A stretch of 64,000 bases of DNA from Mucilaginibacter ginsenosidivorax (GTDB lineage: Bacteria > Bacteroidota > Bacteroidia > Sphingobacteriales > Sphingobacteriaceae). The first letter of the stretch is position 1, and each line of letters begins with the position of its first letter. The DNA lies in NCBI RefSeq assembly GCF_007971525.1, contig NZ_CP042437.1, forward strand, positions 6,696,001 through 6,760,000. Direction: 5' to 3'. Below are positions 25,801-35,238 of this stretch, piece by piece. The notes under the pieces were generated by a model. It saw only the letters and a program-made list of their open reading frames with translations, was not told the origin of the DNA and did not search any database. A program made the translations under genes and the position numbers.

Positions 25801-26065
25801 GGCTAAGGTGAAGATAAATGGGATAGATGTAGGTGGCGTTTGGACAGCGCCCTATCAGCTGGATGTTACCAAAGCCGTTAAACCGGGTTTAAACACCATT
25901 GATATTACAGTAGTAAATACCTGGGTTAACCGCCTGATTGGCGATAGCAAGCTGCAGGCCGATCAAAGAAAAACATGGACTGTGGTAAACCCGTATAACG
26001 AAAATAGCAGGTTGCAACCATCAGGGCTTACAGGGCCTGTAACTATAAATACTGTAGTTTATTAA
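22802..26065 (+). CDS. Glycoside hydrolase family 106-type (alpha-L-rhamnosidase-like), secreted
   Basis: The 1087-residue protein has a signal peptide (hydrophobic residues about 8-27, ending LPGIAQ). The GH106-like start has GFKMPPDSIQTSIYWYWMSD and KQGVIKDLESMKRVGI; a catalytic barrel runs to about residue 650 and C-terminal beta-sandwich domains follow (GEHLILNLGAVTAMAKVKIN, galactose-binding type). GH106 enzymes remove alpha-L-rhamnose from plant polysaccharides. No SusC/SusD pair is in the window, so it is not in a visible polysaccharide utilisation locus. The ATG at 22802 directly precedes the signal peptide. Substrate is inferred from family only. Confidence 0.82.
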   Translation: MQYIYKNVFRLLLTLAVLFVTNLPGIAQVKQQQKKYSQKLLSGFKMPPDSIQTSIYWYWMSDNISKQGVIKDLESMKRVGINRAFIGNIGIPETPYGKVKLFSAEWWDILHTALKTATKLGIDIGIFNGPGWSQSGGPWVKPEQAMRYLTSSVKQVKGPIVFNGKLSKPADQFQDVKLLAYPAPQDNDLTIGDLKPVISTQPSVGNITNIMDGNENTVLELPDNKTFTIEIKAGSSFTARGLTIYPAKTAMRFEGDIQADINGTYQTIKHFVVDRSNSELNVGFSPYGAAGVSIPATTAKNFRIVFNNESQHSAIAELKLSASPVVENYIEKTLAKMFQTPFPYWKEYQWPVQPVVDDARYVIDPQKVIDISKYLAADGTLKWNVPAGNWIIMRSGMTPTQVTNGPASPEGRGFETDKMSKKHIAEHFNAFLGEILRRIPAADRKSFKVTVEDSYETGGQNWTDGLTDKFKASFGYDPTPYIPVMSGNVVGSQDMSDRFLWDMRRFIADEVAYQYVAGLRDISHKNGLTTWLENYGHWGFPGEFLQYGGQSDEVGGEFWSEGDLGNIENRAASSCAHIYGKNKVSAESFTCGGGAYSRYPAVMKQRGDRFFTEGINNTLLHVYIEQPYEDKVPGVNAGFSNEFNRLNTWFYDMDMFTQYLKRCGYMLRQGKYVADVAYFIGEDAPKMTGIRDPELPKGYSFDYINAEILNERATVANGKLVLPGGMAYKILVLPKLETMRPQLLKKIKELVGQGLTILGPAPKRSPGLQNYGPADVEVKKIAAELWGDIDGEKITKHSYGKGLVITGLDMQQALDLVNVIPDCKFNKTDEALFIHRKLDNGDVYFVSNQTNKEVELNATFRVYGKQPELWDAVTGAARDLPSFKQKGGVTEVPLRLSANQSAFIVFRKNSKAGNKPNVDVNFPEGKNVVKLNTPWTVKFDSKRWGPAKPVVFDKLTDWTERAEDSIKYFSGHAVYHNTFKAIKALNGEHLILNLGAVTAMAKVKINGIDVGGVWTAPYQLDVTKAVKPGLNTIDITVVNTWVNRLIGDSKLQADQRKTWTVVNPYNENSRLQPSGLTGPVTINTVVY

Positions 26066-26089
26066 TAAGAAATTATTGCGGGATTGTTG

Positions 26090-26116
26090 AAGGTTTGATA
26101 TTTAAAATCAAACCTT
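26090..26116. terminator. Stem-loop between GH106 and the NarL regulator
   Basis: AAGGTTTGAT (26090-26099) and ATCAAACCTT (26107-26116) form a perfect 10-bp stem with a 7-nt loop. It lies 24 bp past the GH106 stop codon. Confidence 0.5.
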
Positions 26117-26259
26117 TAATAAACGTTAAGTTTATTAAAGTGATAAGGTTTAGGTTTATAAATGGCTGTTGGGTTAGTTAATAACGTATTCCAATAGTTT
26201 CTTTATGACGCTAAATTAGCGCTAAACGCCAAGCCCTGCAATACTGAAAAAGGGGTATA

Positions 26260-26886
26260 TTATATCGCGCGAAATTTGTTTATGGCCTCCACTTTGTTTT
26301 GTACCTGTAGCTTGGTGTAGGTGTTACGTATATGCTTTTTTACGGTTCCCGTGCTGATATCAAGCCTGTCGGCTATTTCTTTGTACTGGAGGCCCCGCGC
26401 CAGGTGGTTAAGTACTTCTACCTCCCGTTCCGTCAGGTTTTCTGTAGTGGCGGCCGGTTTTGGAGGGGCATCATTAAATGACGCAATCACCTTGCGCGAT
26501 ATATAAGCACTCATCGGCGATCCACCCGCCGCTATTTCGGTTATTGCGTTCCTGATTTCGGTGGCCGATGATTCTTTAAGTATATAGCCGGTGGCGCCGC
26601 TTTTAAGCGATTCAAAAATGTGGGTATTGTCATCATTTATCGTACACATCAAAAATTCTGCCTGGGGCATCACTGGTTTTGCCCGCTTTATGAATTCAAT
26701 ACCCGACATGCCTTCCAGGTTTATGTCAACAATAAAAATATCGGGCTTTAGCTCGTTTATTTTTTTTAGTACAATTTCGGCATTGGTGTATGATCCCATA
26801 AGGTTTACACCGCTCATATCATGAATAATTTGTTCCAGGCCACGCCGGTAATGTAAATTATCCTCTAATAAAATTATCTGGAGCAT
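26260..26886 (-). CDS. NarL/LuxR-type response regulator
   Basis: The 208-residue regulator has a receiver domain (LQIILLEDN; phospho-acceptor Asp in FIVDINLEGMSG; KESSATE near the signalling Lys). A C-terminal LuxR HTH follows (LTEREVEVLNHLARGLQYKE, then ISTGTVKKHIRNTYTKL). The open frame extends to an ATG at 26955, directly after the kinase stop, but the conserved receiver start points to 26886. It is downstream of the propeller kinase on the same strand, its likely cognate partner. Confidence 0.88.
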   Translation of the reverse strand: MLQIILLEDNLHYRRGLEQIIHDMSGVNLMGSYTNAEIVLKKINELKPDIFIVDINLEGMSGIEFIKRAKPVMPQAEFLMCTINDDNTHIFESLKSGATGYILKESSATEIRNAITEIAAGGSPMSAYISRKVIASFNDAPPKPAATTENLTEREVEVLNHLARGLQYKEIADRLDISTGTVKKHIRNTYTKLQVQNKVEAINKFRAI

Positions 26887-26955
26887 GCTTGCGATAAATG
26901 TAGATGCTAATATCCTAAAAATATCCTTGTTTAAAATACCTATTATGGCCACCAT

Positions 26956-29808
26956 TTAAAGGTTCAGCTTAAAGCTGATGGAGGTACCTTTGCCAGGAGC
27001 GGTGTCAATTTTTAAATCGGCATTCAACCTTTTTGCACGCGCATAAATGTTGCGGATGCCCATGGTTTCGTGTTTACGCACATCGGGCACAAAGCCCCGG
27101 CCATCATCCCTGATACTAATATGCAACCGGTTTTTGTAGAGGCTGATTGCCAGGAACGCGTTTTGGGCATTGGAGTGCTTAATAATATTGTTTAAAGCTT
27201 CTTTCACCAACAGGTACACCTGCCGTCTTTTTTCGCCGCTAATTGCTATGCTGGTTTCCCCAACCGAGATACTTTCATGGAGGCGAATGTCGCAGCAATC
27301 AAATATTTTAATGGTTTGTTTCTGGATGAAATTTACCAGGCTGCTCACTTCATCGTTTTCAACGTCAAGGCTCCAGATAATTAACCTTACCTGGGTAGAT
27401 ATATCGGTAATAGCATCATGAATGGCGTCTATTTCCTTAAAAGCCGGCTGGTTGGCAACTTTCCGGCTTAGTAATTCGGTTTGCAGTTTAATGCCCGATA
27501 TACTTGCACCCAAATCATCATGCACTTCGCTGCTAATGCGCTGGCGTTCACGTTGCAGGGCAAGGGCGTTTTCATAATCCTTTTTCTGTAAACCAATGAT
27601 AGACAGGTAATATTTCCGTATCAACAAAAAAGCCAAAACTATAATGCCTATTACTGCTATAGCTTGCAGCCAAAGCTGCTGGTACCATAGTGGCATAACG
27701 GTAAATTGAAATAAAAGCGGTTGGCTTAGCTGGTTAAACCTATCGGCAGCTACTGCTTCTAACTCGTAGTTGCCGGGCGGCAGCAGGTCAAACCTTTTTT
27801 CGCCGGTTGGCGCGGCTGTCCAGTTTTTATCAACATCTTTAAGCCTAAACCTATATTGTATTTTGCCCATACTCTTGTATGATAGGGCTACGCAATTAAA
27901 TACAACAGGCTGGCCATAAGTAAAGCTGTTTTGTTTAAGGGGTGTGCCATCATCAAGCAGTATTGGCCTGGGCAGGTTGGTATTCCACAAATTTTGGGTA
28001 ATAGCAATTCCCTGGTCGGTAGCTATATAATAATCGCTCCGGTTGCGCACAACATCGGCAACATTATCTGACGGAAGCCCGTTACTGGTATTTAACCGGC
28101 TTACCCGGTAAGTTTGGTAATTATTGCTAAAGTTAATGATGCTTACACCATTGGCTGTGCATGCCCAAAGTGTATTGGCATCCGTCCACACAAGTTTGCG
28201 GATGTTGCCCGATGAAATAACAGGCGTGGTAAATTGGCTAACTGCTTTACCTGCTAACAGGAACAATCCTTTATCTTCGGTGCCAATAGCCAATACTTGT
28301 TCATTTGACGCCAGGCACTTTACAGCATTTATTCCTTTATCAGCAAATATCCGCACATATTTAAAGTGGTTAATGTTAATTGGGGTGGCAATTTTATATA
28401 ATCCATATAGTGAACCTACAAGCAGCTGATTTTTTTGCCAGGCTAATGATGTTACCCGGATTGGAGAAAATTCGCAGCCGGCTCCGTCTGGTAACGTCAC
28501 AATTCCCTGCGAGGTAAGGAAATAAATTGTATCACGATGTTGAACAATGCCCTTTACCGGGCCTCCTTGATACAGTATTGGCTGCCAGGATAACGGATTG
28601 TTATTTGATAGGTTTAACCCAAAGATACCATTATCGGTACCAATCATTAGTTTATTGCCTGTAATTGGCAATAAACTGGTTACCCGGTTAAAATCCGACC
28701 GGTTTTGTTTCAAATATAGCGTGCCAATAGGTGAATTTTGATCAGCACCAAGTTTCATATAACTCAGTCCTGTTAAAATGTGTCCCGTAAAAAGATAGCC
28801 GCCGGCTATGTTTAGCTTTAAAACGTTTTCATTAACCAGGCCGCTTTCTTTATTGATAACTTTTACTTCGGGATTGGTGCTTAAAAAAATACCGCTTTCA
28901 TAAGTACCAAACCATAAATTGTTTTCGCGGTCAATAAGCGTAGAGGTAGTAATTTGGTTGTTAAGATAATTTTTCCGCTGGCCTGTAATATAGTTAATAA
29001 TGTATGTGCCTTGTTTTACGGTTGTAACTGCAAAAGTATTTTTGCCAGTGAGGTAAACCGAAGTTACATTACCGGTAAAACTAATTTTAGTAAGTGGGAT
29101 GAGTGTGCCTTTTTGATATTGATAGACGTGTACCCAATCTTTAGTTATCAACAATAAATGATTTTGTTGTATGGCCAATCTATAAGGTTTGGTGTTGATT
29201 TTGGCTGTTGAATCGTTGAAATGAGCAGTGCCAAGCTCATTTCTGAGTAGCGTAAGGTCGTTTTCAGAAAGGGGAATCTCTTCTTCGCCTGCACCGTAAA
29301 TACTGATGAGTGGTTGTTGGCCCGGATGGTTTCGGCATTTCAGTTCCGCAAAACTATAAACTTTGGTTTTTAGCCCATAATTTACGCAAAGTTCATTGTA
29401 ACGGTTAAAAAACATGTTGGCAAAAGGCTGCACCAAAACCCGCTGAGTTGACGTAAGTTTGTGTATAAGCCCGTTTTCGTAGTAACAAACCCGGTAGTTA
29501 TTGCAATAAAAAAAAATCCGGTGATAATTGTCTTCGGCTATGCGGAATGCTTCATTGCTTTCGAGCCCATCGGTTGTTGTGAAATTTTTAAAGTGCTGAC
29601 CGTCAAAACGGCTTACGCCTTTATCCGTGGCTATCCAGATAAAGCCTTTACTATCCTGCATTAAATAATTGACCTGCGAACCCGGAAGGCCATCGTTTGC
29701 GCTATAATTTTTCAGATAAACAACCTGGTATGGGGTACCGGCGTATGCGCCCAAAGCTAAAAATTGAATTAATAGTAAAAGTTTAACAATGGGGCTTTTT
29801 AGAAACAT
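26956..29808 (-). CDS. Beta-propeller (Reg_prop - Y_Y_Y) sensor histidine kinase, HisKA_3 type
   Basis: The 950-residue membrane kinase has a signal peptide (residues 1-23) and a periplasmic two-component propeller sensor (for example KNYSANDGLPGSQVNYLMQD, FIWIATDKGVSRF, NLWFGTYESGIF). A Y_Y_Y domain lies at about 640-710, one membrane helix at about 718-742, and a HisKA_3 box ERQRISSEVHDDLGAS with H763, then HATPase_c (DDGRGF, GMGIRNI-type G box). This architecture is common in Bacteroidota and often senses glycans; the GH106 gene is adjacent but on the opposite strand. The signal is unknown. Confidence 0.92.
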   Translation of the reverse strand: MFLKSPIVKLLLLIQFLALGAYAGTPYQVVYLKNYSANDGLPGSQVNYLMQDSKGFIWIATDKGVSRFDGQHFKNFTTTDGLESNEAFRIAEDNYHRIFFYCNNYRVCYYENGLIHKLTSTQRVLVQPFANMFFNRYNELCVNYGLKTKVYSFAELKCRNHPGQQPLISIYGAGEEEIPLSENDLTLLRNELGTAHFNDSTAKINTKPYRLAIQQNHLLLITKDWVHVYQYQKGTLIPLTKISFTGNVTSVYLTGKNTFAVTTVKQGTYIINYITGQRKNYLNNQITTSTLIDRENNLWFGTYESGIFLSTNPEVKVINKESGLVNENVLKLNIAGGYLFTGHILTGLSYMKLGADQNSPIGTLYLKQNRSDFNRVTSLLPITGNKLMIGTDNGIFGLNLSNNNPLSWQPILYQGGPVKGIVQHRDTIYFLTSQGIVTLPDGAGCEFSPIRVTSLAWQKNQLLVGSLYGLYKIATPININHFKYVRIFADKGINAVKCLASNEQVLAIGTEDKGLFLLAGKAVSQFTTPVISSGNIRKLVWTDANTLWACTANGVSIINFSNNYQTYRVSRLNTSNGLPSDNVADVVRNRSDYYIATDQGIAITQNLWNTNLPRPILLDDGTPLKQNSFTYGQPVVFNCVALSYKSMGKIQYRFRLKDVDKNWTAAPTGEKRFDLLPPGNYELEAVAADRFNQLSQPLLFQFTVMPLWYQQLWLQAIAVIGIIVLAFLLIRKYYLSIIGLQKKDYENALALQRERQRISSEVHDDLGASISGIKLQTELLSRKVANQPAFKEIDAIHDAITDISTQVRLIIWSLDVENDEVSSLVNFIQKQTIKIFDCCDIRLHESISVGETSIAISGEKRRQVYLLVKEALNNIIKHSNAQNAFLAISLYKNRLHISIRDDGRGFVPDVRKHETMGIRNIYARAKRLNADLKIDTAPGKGTSISFKLNL

Positions 29809-30003
29809 TTTATTATTTGTATCAACTTAACATTGCAGCTTATTTTTAATAATCATACAATTATTTAAGCAGCACGTTTTTTTATAGTTGTATCAATTGA
29901 TAAATATAAAAATAAATAGCCCGCAATCAATAACACTTGTTAATATTAAAAAAAACGTCTTTAAACATTCATTATATTACCATCCCTTAATTATGATATT
30001 TTG

Positions 30004-30684
30004 ATGGATAAAATACCCCATTTGGAACTGAAAATTCAAGCCGAAATTGATAAAATACATGCTGTTGCCAACCTGTTGCCGGGCGTAACCATTATACACC
30101 GGATGCCCGATTTTAAATTGGAATACATGAGCCAAAATGGATTAAGCCAGCTAGGTATAACTTTAGCCGAATTTAGAAGCTATTCTACAGCCGAGTATAC
30201 GGCAAAATATTTTAACCCGGAGGATGCAAACTCTTATGTGCCGAAGGTAAAAGACATGGTTGAAAGAAACACAGACGAAGATATCACCTTTTTTCAGCAG
30301 GTAAAAATAAATGGCAGTCCCGAATGGGTGTGGCACCTGAGTACCATGAAAATTTTAATGCGCGATGATGAAGGGCTCCCTTTACTGGTGATTAATATGG
30401 CTTTTAAGGTTGATCCTGTTCAGCATGTAACGGCCAAAGTGGAGCGGATGCTTGATGAAAACACTTTTCTGCGTAAAAACATAAGCAAGTTCTCCAGCCT
30501 GTCTAAACGCGAGTGCGAAATTTTGCGCCTCATGGTGCTGGGTAAAAGCTCGCCCGAAATAGCCAACCTGTTATTTATTGCTGTAGGTACGGTTGATACG
30601 CATCGCAAAAATATCAAGCACAAACTAAAGGCAAACACATCTTTTGAACTATCACAATACGCGCGCGCTTTTGATTTGGTTTGA
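30004..30684 (+). CDS. PAS-like sensor with LuxR-type DNA-binding domain
   Basis: The 226-residue protein has an N-terminal PAS/PAC-like region (residues about 20-135, with PGVTIIHRMPDFKLEYMSQN and GSPEWVWHLSTMKILMRDDE). A C-terminal GerE/LuxR HTH follows (LSKRECEILRLMVLGKSSPE, then VGTVDTHRKNIKHKL). The frame opens at a TTG (30001), but ATG 30004 is the start. It is divergent from the propeller kinase and has no kinase partner of its own, so it probably senses a cytosolic signal directly. Confidence 0.85.
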   Translation: MDKIPHLELKIQAEIDKIHAVANLLPGVTIIHRMPDFKLEYMSQNGLSQLGITLAEFRSYSTAEYTAKYFNPEDANSYVPKVKDMVERNTDEDITFFQQVKINGSPEWVWHLSTMKILMRDDEGLPLLVINMAFKVDPVQHVTAKVERMLDENTFLRKNISKFSSLSKRECEILRLMVLGKSSPEIANLLFIAVGTVDTHRKNIKHKLKANTSFELSQYARAFDLV

Positions 30685-30866
30685 CGAGTAGGAGGGTTTA
30701 CATATATGCAAATCCACGATCAATAACTTAATAATTCGACCGTCACTTTTTGAGTTTAAAATCAAAAAAGACATAAAGAGATGGCGTTGCTTCAAAAGCT
30801 TAAATAGCATAGCGCCAAACTATGCCGTTTAAAAATGCAGCTGTTGCCAAAAGGTTCACACGTTTT

Positions 30867-31259
30867 TTATGTCGCTCTTCTTGGTCGTTTGGCTTTTGGG
30901 GCATCGCCAGCAACAGGTCTTTTATAATTGCTGCTGCTGCCGTAGCTGCTGCCACTGCGGTTATTATTGCTGTTATATCCTCCAAAACTTCGTTTGGGTG
31001 GTGGCGGCTTTACCGCGTTTTCCTCGTTTATCTTTACGTTCAGTGTCCTGTCGCCCATAGGGGTGCCATCTAAGGCAATTACGGCGTTTTCGGCGCCTTC
31101 ACGGTCCTTCATTTCTAAAAAGGCATAGCCTTTACAAATCCTCGTTTTTTTATCCCGTACTATCTTAATCGTACTCACTTCCCCATGCAGGTTAATTATT
31201 TTAACCAGGTCAAGTTCAGTCATGTCCAAAGGGAATCCCCCGACAAATAATTTCACCAT
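30867..31259 (-). CDS. RRM-type RNA-binding protein
   Basis: The 130-residue protein has one RNA recognition motif (residues 1-82). RNP2 is KLFVGGFP and RNP1 is KGYAFLEM. A low-complexity basic tail follows with PPPPKRSFGGYNSNNNRSG and polar Ser/Asn/Arg repeats. Such glycine/asparagine-rich RRM proteins occur in Bacteroidota and cyanobacteria, often as cold-shock RNA chaperones. It is a single-gene unit. Open frames on the other strand are shadows of the low-complexity tail. Confidence 0.9.
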   Translation of the reverse strand: MVKLFVGGFPLDMTELDLVKIINLHGEVSTIKIVRDKKTRICKGYAFLEMKDREGAENAVIALDGTPMGDRTLNVKINEENAVKPPPPKRSFGGYNSNNNRSGSSYGSSSNYKRPVAGDAPKAKRPRRAT

Positions 31260-31607
31260 TAGCTTTAATGCTTTATTTAGATTTAAAGTTACTCAATAAC
31301 CAACGAATATCGGTTTCGTTTTATATTAATAGCTAAAATTCTGAATATTTTTTTTGATCAAAGCCGCCTATCGGAGCTTATCAAATCAGATATTATTGGT
31401 TAACAGTAGGTTTGCCGGGTTTTCGCCCTTAAAATGGTTGGGTTAAAAAAATAAAAGCTTCATCACCTATGCTGTAAACCGGCCCGGGAAAGCCGAATAC
31501 TGACTTTAAATTCCCGTTCATCCCCAAACAGCCGCGCCTATGTATTTTTGCTTTATATTACCAAATAGTTTTTGTTGGTTTGTTTTGTTAAGACATACAG
31601 CACAACA
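31260..31607. other. Intergenic region with a -7 element for the LytS-type kinase
   Basis: These 348 bp between the RRM gene and the kinase hold a match to the Bacteroidota -7 element, TATTTTTG at 31543-31550, on the + strand. A clear -33 element is not visible. Nothing else is recognised. Confidence 0.4.
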
Positions 31608-32690
31608 TTGACACAGCAAAAAAGTATATCGTTATATTGGTTATGCCAGCTCATTGGCTGGTCGGCAGCTGGTTTGTTCTGGGGCTTTTCGGCCTGGATG
31701 CAAATGCATGCCGGCGGCCATAGCGGGCAATATAGTTACACGCTCGCGCTGTTTCATTTTATTCTTGACATCGGCATTGGCATCCTGATTACCCATGCTT
31801 ATTATCGCTTTGCGCATAGGTTTAACTTTACCCATTTAAAAGTACAAAAAATGGCTGTGCGCCTTATTCCGGCGGTGCTTTTAATGGGGGTATGTTATAT
31901 GCTGCTGGTTGCTGGTAAACTTTATGCAGCCCGCTATTATTTTACATTTGCCTACAGCGAAAGCTTTTGGACTTTTTTTCGTGAAAACTACCTGGTGTTA
32001 TTGGCCACAGGTATCAGGCTGATGGCCATTTGGGTGCTTGCTTTTCACCTGTATCATTATGCCCTTATGGAGATTGGCACGGCTACCGATAATGCCCGTT
32101 TACAGGTAGTTGCCCGCGATGCGCAGCTGCAGCAATTATCAGCACAGCTTAATCCGCATTTCTTTTTCAACTCACTCAATAGTGTTAAAGCGTTAACAAA
32201 TACCAACCCGGCCAAAGCCAGGCGGGCTATAGATTTACTGTCCGATTTGCTGCGCGCCACTTTGTACGGCGGTAATGTAAGCCTTATGTCATTACATGAT
32301 GAAGTTAATTTAGTGACAGATTACCTGGAGCTTGAGAAGATCCGTTTTGAAGAAAGATTGCAGTTTACCGTTGATATGGAAGAGGGTGTAGAACATTATT
32401 TAATACCTCCGCTAAGCATTCAGACCCTTGTTGAAAACGCTATCAAACACGGCATTACGCAGTAGAAAGATGGCGGCGAAATTAAATTAACTATTAAAAA
32501 CACTAACGGAAAAATCCATATCACCGTTTTAAACCCCGGCAAATGTACTCCTGCAGCTAACCAGCACGGCCTTGGTTTAAAAAACCTGCGAGACCGTTTA
32601 CAACTGCAATATCAAAACCAGGCCAGTTTTATAATGGAGGAGGTATATGGAGAAAAAGTTTCATCAACCCTTATTTTGCCAGCATCATGA
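31608..32690 (+). pseudogene. LytS/YehU-type sensor kinase interrupted by an in-frame TAG codon
   Basis: The frame encodes four membrane helices, then a His_kinase box LNPHFFFNSLNSVKALT, then the HATPase N box VENAIKHGI. It is stopped by TAG at 32463-32465. The same frame continues without frameshift after the stop (KDGGEIKLTIKN through GLGLKNLRDRL to LILPAS) and ends with a TGA that overlaps the next gene's ATG, as in intact operons. Without the rest of HATPase it should not bind ATP. No ATG is available; TTG 31608 (or TTG 31572) is the best start. It may be a recent pseudogene, a read-through product or a sequence error. Confidence 0.75.
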
Positions 32691-33385
32691 AAAAGATACA
32701 GGTTGTTATTGTGGATGACGAACGGCTTGCCCGCGAAGAGGTAAGGACGGCGCTAAGTTATTACCCCGATGTCGAAATTGTCGCCGAGGCGGCAAATGCC
32801 GATGATGCAAAGCTTTTAATACAAAAGCATCAGCCTCAATTAGTATTTCTGGATGTACAAATGCCCGAAAAATCGGGATTTGATTTGTTGGAAATGCTTG
32901 ACACTGTGCCCGAAATTATTTTTACCACGGCTTTTGACCAGTATGCTGTAAAAGCCTTTGAGGCCGATGCGCTCGATTATCTGGTAAAACCTATCCGCGA
33001 CGAACGTTTTGCGAAAGCAATGGAAAAAGTGAGGGCTAAGCTAACCACAACCACGGATAACAGGCAAATTTTTATAAAAGATGGCAGCAAATGCTATTTT
33101 TTAAAAATAGACGAAATTCACCTGGTTGAATCGATGGATAATTATGCTGTATTATATTTTGGCGATAAAAAAGCCTTCCTGAAACGCTCACTAAACCAGA
33201 TGGAAGAAAGGTTGGACGCAAAGACTTTCTTTAGGGTAAACAGGGCCCAAATCATCAACCTGACCTACATCGATCAAATCAGCCATCTGCCAGGCGGAAA
33301 GCTGAGCATCAGTTTGAAAACCGGGCAGGTAGTTGAAGTGTCGGAAAGGCAATCTGTAAAGTTTAAGGGGAAGCTGAAAACGTAA
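32687..33385 (+). CDS. LytTR-family response regulator
   Basis: The 232-residue regulator has a receiver domain (VVIVDDERLAREEV; phospho-acceptor in LVFLDVQMPEKSG; DYLVKPI Lys) and a C-terminal LytTR DNA-binding domain (IDEIHLVESMDNYAVLYFGD, FFRVNRAQIINLTYI). Its start overlaps the last codon of the interrupted kinase by 4 bp, marking the two as a pair. Its phosphorylation may be lost if the kinase is dead. Confidence 0.92.
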   Translation: MKKIQVVIVDDERLAREEVRTALSYYPDVEIVAEAANADDAKLLIQKHQPQLVFLDVQMPEKSGFDLLEMLDTVPEIIFTTAFDQYAVKAFEADALDYLVKPIRDERFAKAMEKVRAKLTTTTDNRQIFIKDGSKCYFLKIDEIHLVESMDNYAVLYFGDKKAFLKRSLNQMEERLDAKTFFRVNRAQIINLTYIDQISHLPGGKLSISLKTGQVVEVSERQSVKFKGKLKT

Positions 33386-33390
33386 TTTAA

Positions 33391-33492
33391 GGAAGAGGTG
33401 AAAGGCTAAAGCTGAAAGGTAAAAGGCTGGATTGTAATTGGACTAATAAATAACAACTGTTAATACAAAAAAAGCTTTCTGCTTTGCTCATC
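33391..33492. repeat. Word-hairpin repeat (AAAGGCT / AGCTTT words)
   Basis: The left part iterates GTGAAAGGCTAAAGCTGAAA and GGTAAAAGGCTGG; the right part has AAAGCTTTCTGCTTTGCTC, an imperfect complement. It fills most of the gap before the CocE-type gene. Confidence 0.45.
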
Positions 33493-33510
33493 ATAAACTA
33501 AAAGATAAAC

Positions 33511-35238
33511 ATGAAAAAACTAATGCTATTGCTGGCTTTAATAAGCCAGGGGGCAACTCTTTTTGCCCAAAAATCGCCCAATGCTGATTTGGAAAAGTAT
33601 GTTATTAATGATAGCGTGCTTATTAAAACCCCAAAGGGGCATACTTTATCGGCTGTGGTTGTGCGTCGGCGCGATGTGGCCGGGCCGCAACCGGCAGCCT
33701 TGTTGTTTTTTATTTACTCGGATACTAAAAGAAGTTTGACTGAAGCCAAATACGCTGCCGATCATGGCTATGTAGGCGTAGTGGCCGATGTACGCGGCAA
33801 GCGTTTAAGCCCCGAAGAAGTAGTACCTTATGAACACGATGCTGAAGATGTTTACTGGGTAATTGACTGGATAAGCAAACAAAGCTGGAGCAATGGCAAA
33901 GTGGGGATGTATGGGGGTAGTTATTCGGGCTTTGCGCAATGGGCGGGTTTAAAATATAAGGTGCATCCGGCGCTTAAAACCATTGTGCCTTATGTTTCGG
34001 CCATTCCAGGAATGGGTTTGCCTATGGAAAATAATGTGTTTATTAACGTCAATTATGGCTGGGCCTTTTACGTAAGTAATAATAAATACCTTGATACAGC
34101 TACTTATAGTAACCAACAACGCTGGCGTAATTTGAATGAAAGCTGGTACCAAAGTGGTGCCGCCTACAACAAAATTGACAGTGTTGACCATGCGCCTAAT
34201 AAATGGCTGCAACGCTGGCTTAAGCACCCCGGTTTTGATAAATACTGGCAAGCCATGATTCCCTACGGTAAGGAATTTGAAAAAATCAATATCCCGGTGC
34301 TGGCTTTTGATGGCTATTATGACGACGGGCAAACATCCGGTTTGTATTACCTGCGCCAGTTGGCCAAATACAATCCCAGGGCCGACTATTACCTGATACT
34401 CGGTCCGTACGATCATTTTGGCACGCAAAGGGGAGGAGAGCCTGTTTTACGGGGCTACCAGGTTGATTCGGTAGCTATCATCAACACCAAAGCAATTACT
34501 TTTGAATGGTTTGATTATATCATGAAACAAGGTAAAAAGCCTGGCATTATCAAAGACAGGGTCAATTACGAGGTTATGGGCGCCAACCGCTGGGATCATG
34601 CCCCATCCCTTGATAAAATGCACCAAAGCATGCTCCGGCTGTACCTGAGCAATGTAAAAAAGGATGATCAGTTTAGATTATCCCCCCAAAAGCCAATCAC
34701 ACCGGCGTACCTTGAACAGGAAGTTGATTTTGCCGACCGTACAACATCTAACAATTATGCTTATCCGTTCCCTATTATTCAAAAAGATATTTATAGCAAC
34801 GGGTTTACCTTTATAAGCGATAGTTTAAAACAACCGCTTATTGTGAACGGCGCTTTCCTCGGGCAAATTACGGCTGCTATCAACAAAAAAGATTTTGACT
34901 ATAGCATAGTGCTTTACGAAGTGATGCCTAACGGCGAATATTTTGAGCTTACCTACTTTTTGGGGCGGGCCAGTTATTCGCGGGATATCAGCAACCGCAA
35001 ACTGTTGCAACCTGGTAAAATAACGACGCTTCCGTTTTCAAATACCAAGGTAGTAAGCAGGCAACTGCGTAAAGGCAGCCGTTTGCTGGTGATTATTAAC
35101 GTAAACAAAAATAATTTTTGCCAGGTTAACTATGGTACCGGCAAAGATGTAAGCCTTGAAAATATTAACAATGCAAAAACACCGCTTAAAGTAAAATGGT
35201 ACAACAGCAGTTATATAGATGTACCGGTATCAAAATGA
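33511..35238 (+). CDS. CocE/NonD-family hydrolase, secreted
   Basis: The 575-residue protein has a signal peptide (MKKLMLLLALISQGATLFAQ). An alpha/beta-hydrolase domain contains the nucleophile motif GMYGGSYSG with S137, and a segment YYLILGPYDHFG holds a probable catalytic His (with the Asp in LAFDGYYDDGQ). A C-terminal jelly-roll domain (X-Pro dipeptidyl-peptidase C-terminal type) starts near residue 340. Family members are acyl hydrolases or X-Pro peptidases; the substrate here is unknown. Confidence 0.88.
   Translation: MKKLMLLLALISQGATLFAQKSPNADLEKYVINDSVLIKTPKGHTLSAVVVRRRDVAGPQPAALLFFIYSDTKRSLTEAKYAADHGYVGVVADVRGKRLSPEEVVPYEHDAEDVYWVIDWISKQSWSNGKVGMYGGSYSGFAQWAGLKYKVHPALKTIVPYVSAIPGMGLPMENNVFINVNYGWAFYVSNNKYLDTATYSNQQRWRNLNESWYQSGAAYNKIDSVDHAPNKWLQRWLKHPGFDKYWQAMIPYGKEFEKINIPVLAFDGYYDDGQTSGLYYLRQLAKYNPRADYYLILGPYDHFGTQRGGEPVLRGYQVDSVAIINTKAITFEWFDYIMKQGKKPGIIKDRVNYEVMGANRWDHAPSLDKMHQSMLRLYLSNVKKDDQFRLSPQKPITPAYLEQEVDFADRTTSNNYAYPFPIIQKDIYSNGFTFISDSLKQPLIVNGAFLGQITAAINKKDFDYSIVLYEVMPNGEYFELTYFLGRASYSRDISNRKLLQPGKITTLPFSNTKVVSRQLRKGSRLLVIINVNKNNFCQVNYGTGKDVSLENINNAKTPLKVKWYNSSYIDVPVSK

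Noticed and set aside
30800..31073. Open frames around the RRM gene, including Ala- and Cys-rich ones
   Set aside because: They are shadows of the low-complexity Ser/Asn tail of the RNA-binding protein and of AT-rich flanks.
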